NCBI RefSeq assembly: GCF_040656415.1
Contig: NZ_JBFAMC010000006.1
Coordinates: forward strand, 62,001 to 126,000
Source: Rhodococcus_F sp040656415
Lineage (GTDB): Bacteria > Actinomycetota > Actinomycetes > Mycobacteriales > Mycobacteriaceae
DNA length: 64,000 bases
Reading direction: 5' to 3'
The notes below the pieces were generated by a model. It ran no database searches. It saw nothing but the letters and a program-made list of their open reading frames with translations, and was not told the origin of the DNA. Made by a program: the position numbers and the translations under genes. This document shows positions 1 through 7,929 of this stretch, in pieces (within the stretch, counting starts at the first letter, position 1; each line of letters starts with the position of its first letter).

Positions 1-288
1 GCCAAATGGGGTGTCCTCCATGGTTGATAGACACTACGCCCAACCGTTGCCTTCGAGTCGCCGACTGTTCGAAAACCGTATGCGACACAGCTGATCACTC
101 CGCTTCGAAGGCGCGGTGACGGAATATGTGCACCAGGAGTTCAGGCACACCGGGCGAATTCGGCAACGACGTATTGTATGTGTTGCGAACTATCTATATG
201 CGGCCTGAGGCTTTGGTTGGCCCGCACACCGAGCGCACACTGCGAGAGCAAGGTGCGCTCACCCCCGCAGGCAAGCAAAGGTAAGACA

Positions 289-978
289 ATGGTAAATAGC
301 AGCCATACTGCACTTCTTGTAATAGACATGCAGAAGGAAAGCAAGTACGGCATCGAACACATGCAGGAAGCAGTGGATTCTGCAGAGTCTGTGATCGGCA
401 TCTGCCGTTCGCTGTCGGTCCCGGTCATATACACCCGACACGTGAGCCGAGTAGACGGTGCGGGACTGATCAACAACGAGATTCTCGATGATTCGGGGAA
501 ACCTGTTTTCTACCGGTCCGATACCGAGAATCTCGAGGTGATCGACCAGCTCGAGCCACGCGTTGGCGAGGTCGTCATCGACAAGTATCGGTGGAGTGGA
601 TTCCACGAAACTTCCCTGGATCTCATACTCCGTACCCAGAAGATCGAAACGGTGATCGTCGTCGGATTTACGACCGACTGCTGTGTTTTGACCACGGTGT
701 TCGATGCCTTTTCCCGCAACTACAACGTCGTGTTGGTGAAGGACGCTTGTGCCGCCACTAATTCCGGTGCACACAAGTCTGCCATTCTGAACATGGCGAA
801 TTGGACTTACGGGATCGAAATCATCGATTCCAAAGAGCTGATCAACAAGATGTCGGGTTCCGCGTATACGTCCTGGAAGGCGACCGCACCTGATCTGGTG
901 GCCTATTCGAGCAAGAGGATCGACGACGCCTATGAATCCCTCTCATCGGAGTTCAAGGGAGATTCATTCAATGACTGA
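289..978 (+). CDS. isochorismatase-family cysteine hydrolase
   Basis: A 229-residue alpha/beta hydrolase of the isochorismatase/nicotinamidase superfamily, which cleaves amide or ether bonds through a Cys-Lys-Asp triad. Visible are Asp13 (LLVIDMQ), Lys99 (VIDKYRWSGF) and the nucleophile Cys132 in TTDCCV. The reading frame is open back to 178, but the ATG at 289 follows a purine-rich stretch (AAGCAAAGG) and places LLVIDMQ at the usual distance from the N-terminus. It overlaps a 47-aa membrane protein and then an NCS1 permease, so it probably hydrolyses the nucleobase-, hydantoin- or ureide-like compound that the permease imports. N-carbamoylsarcosine, biuret and ureidoacrylate amidohydrolases belong to this family; the substrate cannot be chosen from sequence. 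Confidence 0.85.
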   Translation: MVNSSHTALLVIDMQKESKYGIEHMQEAVDSAESVIGICRSLSVPVIYTRHVSRVDGAGLINNEILDDSGKPVFYRSDTENLEVIDQLEPRVGEVVIDKYRWSGFHETSLDLILRTQKIETVIVVGFTTDCCVLTTVFDAFSRNYNVVLVKDACAATNSGAHKSAILNMANWTYGIEIIDSKELINKMSGSAYTSWKATAPDLVAYSSKRIDDAYESLSSEFKGDSFND

Positions 979-1114
979 GGATCAGCGCAAGAACTTCGAC
1001 TCCGATGAATCCACCGACCTTTCCAGAACCGACCAAGTCCTGATGCTGCTACTGGCGATCGTCCCCATTACTCTTTCGACCTGGTGGTATGTAGCGCAGG
1101 GAATGTCGAAGTGA
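971..1114 (+). CDS. small single-pass membrane protein between hydrolase and permease
   Basis: A 47-residue protein starting MTEDQRKN. Its acidic, charged N-terminal half (about residues 1-20) is followed by one hydrophobic segment (LMLLLAIVPITLSTWWYVA). Its ATG lies inside the end of the hydrolase gene (8-base overlap), and its TGA overlaps the GTG start of the permease (GTGA), so all three genes are translationally coupled. I do not recognise the family. The arrangement resembles small accessory subunits encoded with transporters, but that role is inferred only from position. Confidence 0.7.
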   Translation: MTEDQRKNFDSDESTDLSRTDQVLMLLLAIVPITLSTWWYVAQGMSK

Positions 1115-2547
1115 GTGGTGAGGCCTCGACGTCACTACCACTGAAGAAGTCGCAACGGTACGCCGGCTTCTTCTCGATATTCTGGCTGTGGGCCGGAGGG
1201 AACGTACTGCTTACGAACTTCATCTCTGGATCTTCATATGCCAGCGGTCTCGGATTCGAGAACATGTTGGTGATCACCGTCACCGGGTTCATGCTCGGAT
1301 TCGCCTTCTGCTCATGGAATTCTCAGCGTAGCGCGCGATACGGAATTGATGAGATCGTGTCGCTGCGCCCGGCATTCGGCCCTCGAGGTTCGGCATATGG
1401 AACTCTGGTTCTCGTCTGCGTGAATTTCGGCTGGGTCGGTATTCTGGCTGCACTTGCGGGTACGGCCACGAAGATCGTGGCCGATGGTCAAGGAATCAGT
1501 TTTACAGGCGACTACTACGTGTACTCGATCGGTGCGGGCATATTCATTCCATTACTCATAATCACCTACAGTCAGAAGGCTTCGTTCACGGTTTCGCGGC
1601 TTGTTGTGCCACTTCTGGTGGCCTTTGTCGGATATATCGTCGTCCGGTTGTTCATCGATGGTCATATTTCAACGATTGTGAACAAGCCTGGTGACGGTAG
1701 TTCCGATTGGGCCATTGCATTCGAAATCATCTTCGCTTTCTCGATATCTTGGTTCCCATATCTGGGATCTTGGAACAGATTCTCCAGCACCGAGAAATCA
1801 AGTTTTTGGGGAACGTATCTCGGACTGTTGGTGACGGGCGTGACATTTGCCGTCGTGGGCGGCATGGCGACGCTCGCAACTGGAGAGATAGACCCGGCCA
1901 TCTGGGCCAATGAACTGGACCTGGGATTGGTGTCTCTGCTGATTATCGTATTGGGCACAATCACGGCGGTCACGCATCTTCTCGGTTCGGGATCAATGGG
2001 TATTTTGAGTACGTTCCCGCACACGAACTACAGAATTGTGTGCGTGTTGGTGACCGTTCCGTCCGCGATATTCGTCTTCGGCGCGTCGTTGCAGGGCATC
2101 TTCGACACCCTGCTCATCTTCATCGGCTTGCTCGTGGGGCCATATTGGGCGGTGGCGCTCGTCGACTACTTCTTCCTTCGGCGACAGCGCATCGACGTGA
2201 AGGCGTGCTTCGATACGGCGGGGCCGTATTGGTACAGCCACGGGTTCAACGTCTTGGCCTTCGTGAGCGTGCTGGTCGGTATGGCCGTATGGGTGTTCCT
2301 CGGCGGATGGCAGAGCGGATTCTCGGTCTTGACCTTCTCTGCGGGTCAGGAAGCCTTCGGACGGATCAGTGCGACACTTCCAGCCATGGTGGCCTCGGGC
2401 GGGGTCTATTACCTTCTGGGCAAGACCGTGATCCCGAAGCTGGGTCTGGGCGGGTACGACGTTGCACACGAGAGCGCCGACAACCCCGAGCATGCGATAG
2501 CGCGGCTGGAAGTACCGGTTGGGCATCAGTGGAGGGCCACTCGTTGA
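1111..2547 (+). CDS. NCS1-family nucleobase:cation symporter
   Basis: A 478-residue polytopic membrane protein with about 12 hydrophobic segments, resembling cytosine/purine permeases (CodB, NCS1 family). The N-terminal region (QRYAGFFSIFWLWAGGNVLLTN) carries the pattern typical of the first helix. It should import a purine, pyrimidine, hydantoin or related compound with a cation. The frame opens at 1084, but the GTG at 1111 overlaps the stop of the 47-aa gene by four bases and is the better start. Coupling to an isochorismatase-like hydrolase suggests uptake followed by cytoplasmic hydrolysis of the same compound. Confidence 0.88.
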   Translation: MSGEASTSLPLKKSQRYAGFFSIFWLWAGGNVLLTNFISGSSYASGLGFENMLVITVTGFMLGFAFCSWNSQRSARYGIDEIVSLRPAFGPRGSAYGTLVLVCVNFGWVGILAALAGTATKIVADGQGISFTGDYYVYSIGAGIFIPLLIITYSQKASFTVSRLVVPLLVAFVGYIVVRLFIDGHISTIVNKPGDGSSDWAIAFEIIFAFSISWFPYLGSWNRFSSTEKSSFWGTYLGLLVTGVTFAVVGGMATLATGEIDPAIWANELDLGLVSLLIIVLGTITAVTHLLGSGSMGILSTFPHTNYRIVCVLVTVPSAIFVFGASLQGIFDTLLIFIGLLVGPYWAVALVDYFFLRRQRIDVKACFDTAGPYWYSHGFNVLAFVSVLVGMAVWVFLGGWQSGFSVLTFSAGQEAFGRISATLPAMVASGGVYYLLGKTVIPKLGLGGYDVAHESADNPEHAIARLEVPVGHQWRATR

Positions 2548-2573
2548 TTTCGCCACGGCGTTTTCGCGCCGGT

Positions 2574-3401
2574 TCATGTCGGTCGGTGTAGGTAGGTCCG
2601 TAGAACCATTGCGCGGTGCCCGGGTCCGACGGCGTCGACGGCGCCGATGAATGTGGCCAGTCCTCCGCGGGAGGCTTGGTGTGCCAGTGAAACCACCGAT
2701 TGTTCGGCGAGCATGGTCACGCTGTCGTGGCGGTGGATGGCGCTCTCGAGATCGTCGGTGGTCGAGAGGAACTTCGTGGCGGCGTCGCGGAAGTTCGACT
2801 GCCAGGCACTGACTCGGCGCACCCAGGGTGCGACGGTGTCGAACACGAACGTCTGGATGGGCGCGCAAGACCGAGTCACCGCGATGTCGATCAATGAGCC
2901 GAGGTCGTTGGGAGCGAGATACATCAGCAGTCCTTCGCCTAGGACCAACGTCGGCCGTTCGGCCGGAACGGTTATCCACCATCGAGGGTCTGCCACCGAG
3001 TCGGCGAGCATGGTCACGCCTTCGCGATCCGGCACCAGTTTGCGCCGCAGCTCTATGACCGGCTCCTGATCGACGTCGAACCACACAACACTCGGCCCGG
3101 GGTCGACGCGCCGCACGCGGCTATCCAGACCGCAGCCTAGATGCAGCACCACCGCGTCGGCGTGGCTGGCGACGAATGTGCGTGCGATGTCGTCGACGGC
3201 CTTTGCGCGACTCGCGATCAGCGGCTGATTTCCTTTCAGCTTCTCGAATCGTCCGAAGTCGTAGTCGATGCGTTCGAGCATCGGCGTCGCGTAAGGGTCG
3301 GCGAGGATGGGACGCGGTGAGTGGGCATCCCGGGCATGTAGGTACAGCGTCATGAGCGTCGTTTCTTGCTCGCGATGAAGCTCAACGCGTTCGAGGGCCA
3401 T
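2574..3401 (-). CDS. class I SAM-dependent methyltransferase, LCM/polyketide O-methyltransferase type
   Basis: 275 residues. The glycine-rich SAM site is VVLHLGCGLDSRV (about residues 85-97), followed by the acidic strand-2 motif VVWFDVDQEPVI, both hallmarks of the leucine carboxyl methyltransferase-like family (COG3315) often annotated as polyketide-synthesis O-methyltransferase. The conserved LVLGEGLLMYL segment is also present. The ATG at 3401 has GGTAGG upstream. It converges with the permease gene, leaving only 26 bases between the two stops. The acceptor substrate is unknown and there is no PKS nearby. Confidence 0.82.
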   Translation of the reverse strand: MALERVELHREQETTLMTLYLHARDAHSPRPILADPYATPMLERIDYDFGRFEKLKGNQPLIASRAKAVDDIARTFVASHADAVVLHLGCGLDSRVRRVDPGPSVVWFDVDQEPVIELRRKLVPDREGVTMLADSVADPRWWITVPAERPTLVLGEGLLMYLAPNDLGSLIDIAVTRSCAPIQTFVFDTVAPWVRRVSAWQSNFRDAATKFLSTTDDLESAIHRHDSVTMLAEQSVVSLAHQASRGGLATFIGAVDAVGPGHRAMVLRTYLHRPT

Positions 3402-3601
3402 TGGCCTACCAATCTGCTTGTGAAAACACCTTCAGGAGAGTACGACCGAGCTGAACGCCCCCAGTTCGGGCAACGTCAGCATTGATCGGATTGGGTGGTG
3501 TCCCAGGGGTTCTCGCCGCACGAGAACTCCGTCCTGACACTGATGGACGGCACAGGTGGTCCGGTGTAGGTTCTAGACACCCAGTATGGATATGGATAGA
3601 T

Positions 3602-3621
3602 ATTACAGTCGTGACTGTAAT
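3602..3621. promoter_or_regulatory. perfect palindrome, probable GbsR/MarR operator
   Basis: Perfect inverted repeat with 9-base arms ATTACAGTC and GACTGTAAT around a GT spacer. It ends 21 bases before the likely ATG (3643) of a MarR-type regulator, so it is the expected place for autoregulation. Confidence 0.6.
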
Positions 3622-3642
3622 GACGCAAATTTAAGGAGGGTG

Positions 3643-4107
3643 ATGGAGACCGCGGCTGAAATGGCGTGGATCGAGCAGGTGGCCAACTTCTTCGCCGAAC
3701 AGGAAGGACTGCCGCCGATCACCGGCCGCATCCTCGGATGGTTGATGATCTGCGAACCCGCTGAACAGTCGGCAGCAGAAATCGCCACCGCGATCAAAGC
3801 CAGCCGCGCGTCTATGACGAGCAATATCCGCACCCTGATGGCCGTCGGGCTCATCCGTCGACGTACCCGCGCCGGCGATCGCACCTCCTACTACCGCATC
3901 GATGACGATGCTTGGGAAGCAGCCGTCCGTCGACGCATCGAGGGCATGGTCAAGTTCGAAGGCATCGCGGCTGACGGCCTGCAGATCGTCGGACCAGAAA
4001 CACCGCGCGCATCGCGATTGCACGCTGCCTACGGCGTGTACCGATGGGTGGCCGAAGTGTTCGCAAGCCGAGGCGCCGAATTGCCTCCAAAATCCGCCAG
4101 CTCCTGA
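3643..4107 (+). CDS. GbsR/MarR-family transcriptional regulator
   Basis: 154 residues. The winged helix-turn-helix occupies about residues 25-85 (ITGRILGWLMIC, SAAEIATAIKASRASMTSNIRTLMAVGLIRRR) with a wing at TRAGDRTSYYRID, like GbsR/MarR_2 proteins. The frame is open from ATG 3586, but AAGGAGG at 3633-3639 lies just before ATG 3643, and the upstream in-frame sequence is the palindromic operator, so the longer product is unlikely. Spacing from the ribosome site to ATG 3643 is short (3 bases), leaving some doubt. No target gene is fixed by position. Confidence 0.8.
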   Translation: METAAEMAWIEQVANFFAEQEGLPPITGRILGWLMICEPAEQSAAEIATAIKASRASMTSNIRTLMAVGLIRRRTRAGDRTSYYRIDDDAWEAAVRRRIEGMVKFEGIAADGLQIVGPETPRASRLHAAYGVYRWVAEVFASRGAELPPKSASS

Positions 4108-4169
4108 AAACGCACTGCGACAACACTGAACTACGGTTCGGGTTCGGGGCCGGGGCCAGCTCCCTCAGG

Positions 4170-4256
4170 TCAGGACGGGACGAGCAACACCTTGACCGAT
4201 CCGGTGTTGCCGGAAACAGGGTCGAGCCCCTTCTGGAACTCGGTCAGCGGTAGCTG
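4170..4256 (-). pseudogene. 3' remnant of a zinc alcohol dehydrogenase gene
   Basis: The minus strand encodes QLPLTEFQKGLD, then a diverged stretch, then GSVKVLLVPS and a stop. This matches the last 28 residues of the intact dehydrogenase at 7930-9006 (QLPLTEFQKGLDLVAAGTESVKVSLIPS) at about 80% nucleotide identity. Nothing else of the gene remains: immediately upstream is the TauE gene, whose last codons and stop lie inside this remnant. Confidence 0.7.
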
Positions 4257-5020
4257 AATATCGTGTCGATCAGTATGTACGTTGCGACAACGAAGACGAG
4301 ATAGGCGAACCAGCGTTGGAGTCGGTCGGTGTCGATGCGGGTGCCGAAATGGGCAGCGACGAGCGACCCGACTATGGCGGTGCCGGCGAAGGCTACGGTG
4401 ATCGCCCAGTCGATGCTTGCGCCACTCAGGTGCGAGATCAGTCCGGCCGCCGAGTTCGCGACGATTATCAGCAGCGACGTCCCGACGGCGATCTGAATCC
4501 CGACACCGAGCATCAATACCAGGGCGGGAATGATGAGGAAGCCGCCGCCGACTCCGAACAGTCCAGTCAGGAATCCCACTGCGAATCCGGCCGGAATCGA
4601 GCGGGGCGCGCACCGCCGCCAGTTGATTCCTGAATCGCCAGTCTTGCAGGCAGTTCCGACGTTGTCACTGTCGAGCAGCATCCGAATACCCGCGACGACC
4701 ATAACAGCGGCGAAGCCGAGCATAATTGCGGACTGGGGCAGAAGTCGGCTCACCGCGCTCCCGGCGAAGGTGGCGGGGATGCCTGCGGCGGCGAAGATTC
4801 CCGCCAGCCGCCATTCGACCTGTTGAGCGCGCAGTTTCGGGAGGACGCCGACTGCGGAGGCGATGCCGATCACGAGCAGCGATATCGGTATCGCCTGTTC
4901 GATGCCGAGTCCGAGGCCGTAGACCAGAGCGGGGACGGCCAGGATCGATCCGCCGCCGCCGAGTAGGCCGAGCAGAATTCCGATAACTGCGCCGAGGGCG
5001 AGGGCGACTGTCAGGGTCAC
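4244..5020 (-). CDS. TauE/SafE-family sulfite exporter-like membrane protein
   Basis: 258 residues with about eight hydrophobic segments and the duplicated glycine-rich motif of the TauE/SafE family: GILLGLLGGGGSILAVPAL near the N-terminus and GFLTGLFGVGGGFLIIPAL in the middle. The family exports sulfite, sulfoacetate or related organosulfur anions. GTG start at 5020 preceded by AAGGAAG. It is the last gene of a leftward unit whose first enzyme is a CstB-like persulfide dioxygenase that makes sulfite, so sulfite export is the simplest role. The final SYR codons come from the dehydrogenase remnant, so the native C-terminus may have been replaced. Confidence 0.88.
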   Translation of the reverse strand: MTLTVALALGAVIGILLGLLGGGGSILAVPALVYGLGLGIEQAIPISLLVIGIASAVGVLPKLRAQQVEWRLAGIFAAAGIPATFAGSAVSRLLPQSAIMLGFAAVMVVAGIRMLLDSDNVGTACKTGDSGINWRRCAPRSIPAGFAVGFLTGLFGVGGGFLIIPALVLMLGVGIQIAVGTSLLIIVANSAAGLISHLSGASIDWAITVAFAGTAIVGSLVAAHFGTRIDTDRLQRWFAYLVFVVATYILIDTIFSYR

Positions 5021-5057
5021 GATCTTCCTTCCCGGTACCCGCCGCGAGCCAAATGGG

Positions 5058-5465
5058 TCAGGCGTGCTGTGTGCTGAGGGAGTCGATCGCGGCTTGGAGT
5101 TTGGTGGTGGCTTCGCCGGCGACGGACTTCAGTCCCGGTTCGTCGGTCACTTCGACCATCAGCGCCGGGTTCATCGCGTCGATGATGACTGCATTCTCGG
5201 TGGATGGGTCGGTGCGTACGACTACGTTGCACGGCAACAGCAGCCCGATCTGCCGGTCCACGTTCACGGCGCGGTGCGCGAGCGCCGGGTTGCAGGCCCC
5301 GAGGATCAGGTAGTCCTCCATGTCCTCGTCGAGCTTGGCTTTCAGCGTTGCCTTCATGTCGATCTCGGTGAGTACGCCGAAACCCTGCTCGGACAGGGCT
5401 TGGCGGGTCCGCTGTACGGCATCGTCGAAGGAGGTATGCAGTGTGGTTGACAATGCGAGGTTCAT
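5058..5465 (-). CDS. DUF302-domain protein
   Basis: 135 residues starting MNLALSTTLHTSFDDAVQRTRQAL, a DUF302 protein throughout (FGVLTEIDMKATLKAKL; YLILGACNPALAHRAV; LLLPCNVVVR). The frame is open further upstream, but AGGGAAG six bases before ATG 5465 and the conserved N-terminus fix the start. DUF302 proteins occur beside rhodaneses, CsoR-type repressors and sulfur oxidation genes; their biochemical role is unsettled. Two cysteines (LGACNP and LLPCNV) could bind sulfane sulfur or metal, which is inference. It sits between the TauE and CsoR-type genes of the same unit. Confidence 0.85.
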   Translation of the reverse strand: MNLALSTTLHTSFDDAVQRTRQALSEQGFGVLTEIDMKATLKAKLDEDMEDYLILGACNPALAHRAVNVDRQIGLLLPCNVVVRTDPSTENAVIIDAMNPALMVEVTDEPGLKSVAGEATTKLQAAIDSLSTQHA

Positions 5466-5584
5466 GGTTGCTTCCCTGAGTTGTAGTGGTTCGTGTCTGA
5501 CGCCCGGGATGTCCGGGGCGGTGGGGTGTAGCTGATGGTTTGTTGTTGTCTTGAACGGTGCCACCAGGCTGCCCCACCGTGAGT

Positions 5585-5854
5585 TCAAGCGAGAGAGAGG
5601 AAGAGCTTTTCGAGTTCCGCTTCGGTCATTGGTTGCGTGTTCTCCTGGGTGTCACCGGTGAGGCATTCACGCAGTCCGGCTGCGACGATCTTGAAGCCCG
5701 CTCTGTCGAGGGCCCGGGATACCGCGGCCAGTTGGGTTACGACCTCCTTGCAGTCGCGGCCCTCCTCGATCATCGAGATCACACCGGCGAGCTGCCCATG
5801 TGCCCGGCGTAGTCGGTTGAGTACCAATGCGTGGCTGTCTTCGTTGCCGACCAT
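5585..5854 (-). CDS. CsoR-family repressor, CstR (persulfide-sensor) type
   Basis: An 89-residue all-helical DUF156/CsoR-family repressor. CsoR binds copper with Cys-His-Cys; here the two cysteines (Cys35 in GRDCKEV and Cys64 in GLRECL, 29 apart as in CsoR and CstR) are conserved, but the position four before the second cysteine, His in CsoR, is Gly60. Loss of the histidine is the hallmark of the persulfide-responsive CstR branch. The neighbours (CstB-like enzyme, TauE, DUF302) agree. It probably binds the twin operators at 7799-7834. The persulfide specificity is inferred from residues and context. Confidence 0.85.
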   Translation of the reverse strand: MVGNEDSHALVLNRLRRAHGQLAGVISMIEEGRDCKEVVTQLAAVSRALDRAGFKIVAAGLRECLTGDTQENTQPMTEAELEKLFLSLA

Positions 5855-6053
5855 TGCTGATTCCTTTCGTTGGATGGGTCGATTGTTTGATGCACCACCC
5901 CGTGAGGGGATCTCGTTGGAAGAAAACGATATTCGTCAGAGTTGTTGGTCTGGAATTTCGAACTCGATGGATATTCACGATTTCATGGGCGATGAGGACC
6001 GACGGAGCACTTGAATCAAACCAATTGCAGTCGTTCTATTTACGCTGTGGTGA

Positions 6054-6224
6054 TCAGGATCCGAAGAGTGCGCGGAAGAACCGCGGCTTCGCTCTTGGGG
6101 CGGATTTCTTGGCGCATGTGCACCGGTCGGAGGCGGGCACGGATGCCATGACGCCATCGGCGTGCTGGCCGCATCCGCCCCAGGTCGTTTTTGCGCACTG
6201 CGAGCAGGTCGTGGGGTAGCACAT
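6054..6224 (-). CDS. small Cys-rich zinc-ribbon-like protein
   Basis: A 56-residue ORF with ATG at 6224, preceded by TAGGAGAG at good spacing. It begins MCYPTTCSQCAKTTWGGCGQH and later has CTC, giving seven cysteines and one histidine in CxxC, CGxH and CxC arrangements that suggest a structural zinc site; the tail is basic (KKSAPRAKPRFFRALFGS). The MC-P-TC-C-KTTW-GCGQH pattern resembles a widespread small actinobacterial protein of unknown function. It lies between the CstB-like and CstR-like genes on the same strand. A larger overlapping frame starting at GTG 6222 has no such features. Confidence 0.75.
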   Translation of the reverse strand: MCYPTTCSQCAKTTWGGCGQHADGVMASVPASDRCTCAKKSAPRAKPRFFRALFGS

Positions 6225-6367
6225 GATCATCTCTCCTAGCAGGTTTCTGTTGGTTTTTCGGCTACGGATTTCACGGAGTTCTTCTACGAGGGGGCGACGG
6301 AGTGATGCTTGACCTCTGCGTGGACGAGGGTCCAGGCTGTCCCGGAAGCCACCTTCGTCGTGTTACA

Positions 6368-7750
6368 TCACGAGCCGGCAATCTTGTGCGCAGCCCATTC
6401 GTCGTAGCCGCCGACGAGGTCGCTGACCTGCTCAAAGCCTCGAGCTCGCAACAGCGACGCGGCGACGCTGGAACGCCACCCGCCAGCGCAATGCACCACG
6501 ATCGGCCGATCATTGGGGAGATCATCGAGTCGGAAACGCAGCTGCGCCAGCGGAATCGGCACAGCACCCGGGATCACTCCGAATTCACGTTCGCCCGGAT
6601 TGCGGATATCGACGAGCATCACCGCCTCTGTGGCGAGCAGCTGATCGAGTTCCGCGACAGTGATCCTTGCCGCCGTTTGCATGAGATCAGCCAGTTCCGC
6701 AGGAAAGGCGCCGTCGGCGTCCACGGTCAAGTAGCTGTCCGCGTGATCGGAGCCGATGCGCGCGAGCCGCATCGCCGCTTCCTGCTCCTGCCCAGGGTAA
6801 GTGATCAGCACGACCTTCTCCCCGATCTCGGCGACCATGCCCCCGGTCTCGGCGAACCGGCCGTCGAATCCGACGTTGACCGACCCCTTCAGGTGCCCGG
6901 CGGCGAAGTCGTCGGGGGTACGGGCATCGAGCACTTTTGTGCCGGAGGCGAGTTCGGTGCGCAGTTGCGCTGCGGACACTGCGGGAATGTGGCGTTGCTG
7001 GTCGAGCAAGGGATGAGTGGCCTTGTTCAGGGACGCGGCGACGGAGAAGTACGCGGGCACCGCCGGCTGCCCATCGGTGATCAGAGCGACGAACGCATCC
7101 TCGCTCATCGGTTGCACGGACGGGTTGGTACGGCGTTGCTCACCGATCGTCGAGGTCAGCTTCGCCGACAGGTTCTTCCCACAGGACGAGCCGGCACCGT
7201 GCGCGGGCATCACCGTCACCGAATCAGGCAGGGTCAGCAGCGTCCGATGGATGGTGTGATACATGGCCCGGGCCAGGTCGGTATTGGAGCCGTCACCGAG
7301 ATTGACCAGGTCGGGGCGGCCAACATCGCCGATGAACAGCGAATCGCCGGTCAGCACTGCCGACGGGAGCGCCTGTGGTCGCTCGCGGACCAGCAGGCTG
7401 ATCGATTCCCAGGTGTGTCCTGGGGTGGACAGAATTTCGATATCTACCTCGCCGAGGCTGATGTGCTCGTCGTGCCGGAGTCGGCGGATCGGGTAGTCCG
7501 TTTCGGCAGCCTCGCCGAATCCGATCCACGCGCCGGTCGCCTCGAGTAGTTCCAGATGCCCGGAAACGAAATCCGCGTGGAAGTGAGTGTTGATCACTCC
7601 CTCGATGGTCAACTCGAATCGGCGGGCGTCGGCAAGGTACTCGGTGATGTCACGTCGAGGATCGACCACGACGGCACGTCCCGTGCTCTCGTCGCCGATC
7701 AGGTACGACGCATGTGACAGACACTCGATGTAGTACTGCTCGAGGATCAT
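6368..7750 (-). CDS. CstB-like persulfide dioxygenase-rhodanese fusion
   Basis: 460 residues. An N-terminal metallo-beta-lactamase domain of ETHE1 type (THFHAD; iron ligands His56, His112 in TPGHTWES and Asp136 in LTGDS) is followed by two rhodanese domains. The first (about 255-350) has Tyr318 where the catalytic cysteine should be and is inactive; the second (about 360-455) has Cys421 in CAGGWRS. Cys190 (GSSCGKN) matches the extra cysteine of S. aureus CstB. CstB oxidises persulfide to sulfite/thiosulfate. GGAGGTAG precedes ATG 7750, and two CsoR-type operators lie 50-85 bases upstream, so this gene heads the unit. Confidence 0.9.
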   Translation of the reverse strand: MILEQYYIECLSHASYLIGDESTGRAVVVDPRRDITEYLADARRFELTIEGVINTHFHADFVSGHLELLEATGAWIGFGEAAETDYPIRRLRHDEHISLGEVDIEILSTPGHTWESISLLVRERPQALPSAVLTGDSLFIGDVGRPDLVNLGDGSNTDLARAMYHTIHRTLLTLPDSVTVMPAHGAGSSCGKNLSAKLTSTIGEQRRTNPSVQPMSEDAFVALITDGQPAVPAYFSVAASLNKATHPLLDQQRHIPAVSAAQLRTELASGTKVLDARTPDDFAAGHLKGSVNVGFDGRFAETGGMVAEIGEKVVLITYPGQEQEAAMRLARIGSDHADSYLTVDADGAFPAELADLMQTAARITVAELDQLLATEAVMLVDIRNPGEREFGVIPGAVPIPLAQLRFRLDDLPNDRPIVVHCAGGWRSSVAASLLRARGFEQVSDLVGGYDEWAAHKIAGS

Positions 7751-7798
7751 CTTGCTACCTCCAGAACGGGAATCTCCTTGCTGCAGTCAGATTGCCAG

Positions 7799-7834
7799 AT
7801 ACCCATGGGGGTATGCAATTACCCTAGGGGGTAT
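7799..7834 (-). promoter_or_regulatory. tandem CsoR/CstR-type operators
   Basis: Two 16-base sites, ATACCCATGGGGGTAT (7799-7814) and TTACCCTAGGGGGTAT (7819-7834), each TACCC-N2-GGGGGTA-like and starting exactly 20 bases apart (two helical turns). This is the G/C-tract, A/T-flanked form bound by CsoR-family tetramers. They lie directly upstream of the CstB-like gene; the CstR-like gene of the same unit is the obvious regulator. Confidence 0.75.
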
Positions 7835-7929
7835 GTGACCGAGCAGATAGAAGTCACCGACTCGCGAGCGGGGCGAGGGATTGAATATTCACTCGGAGGA
7901 AATGCGGGCTGTGGTACCGCTCCGCCTGG

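Noticed and set aside
1..288. Gene at the left edge
   Set aside because: A minus-strand ATG at 21 (MEDTPFG) runs off the window, but no ribosome site or family can be seen; the rest shows no gene.
1993..3084. 363-aa minus-strand frame across the NCS1 and methyltransferase genes
   Set aside because: Antisense to two well-supported genes, Arg/His-rich, no domain; typical of high-G+C shadow frames.
5898..5909. CCCCGTGAGGGG upstream of the CstR-like gene as another CsoR-type operator
   Set aside because: Lacks the TA flanks of the twin sites and has a different spacer; too weak to list.
6302..7549. 415-aa plus-strand frame
   Set aside because: Entirely antisense to the CstB-like gene, whose motifs and operators are clear.
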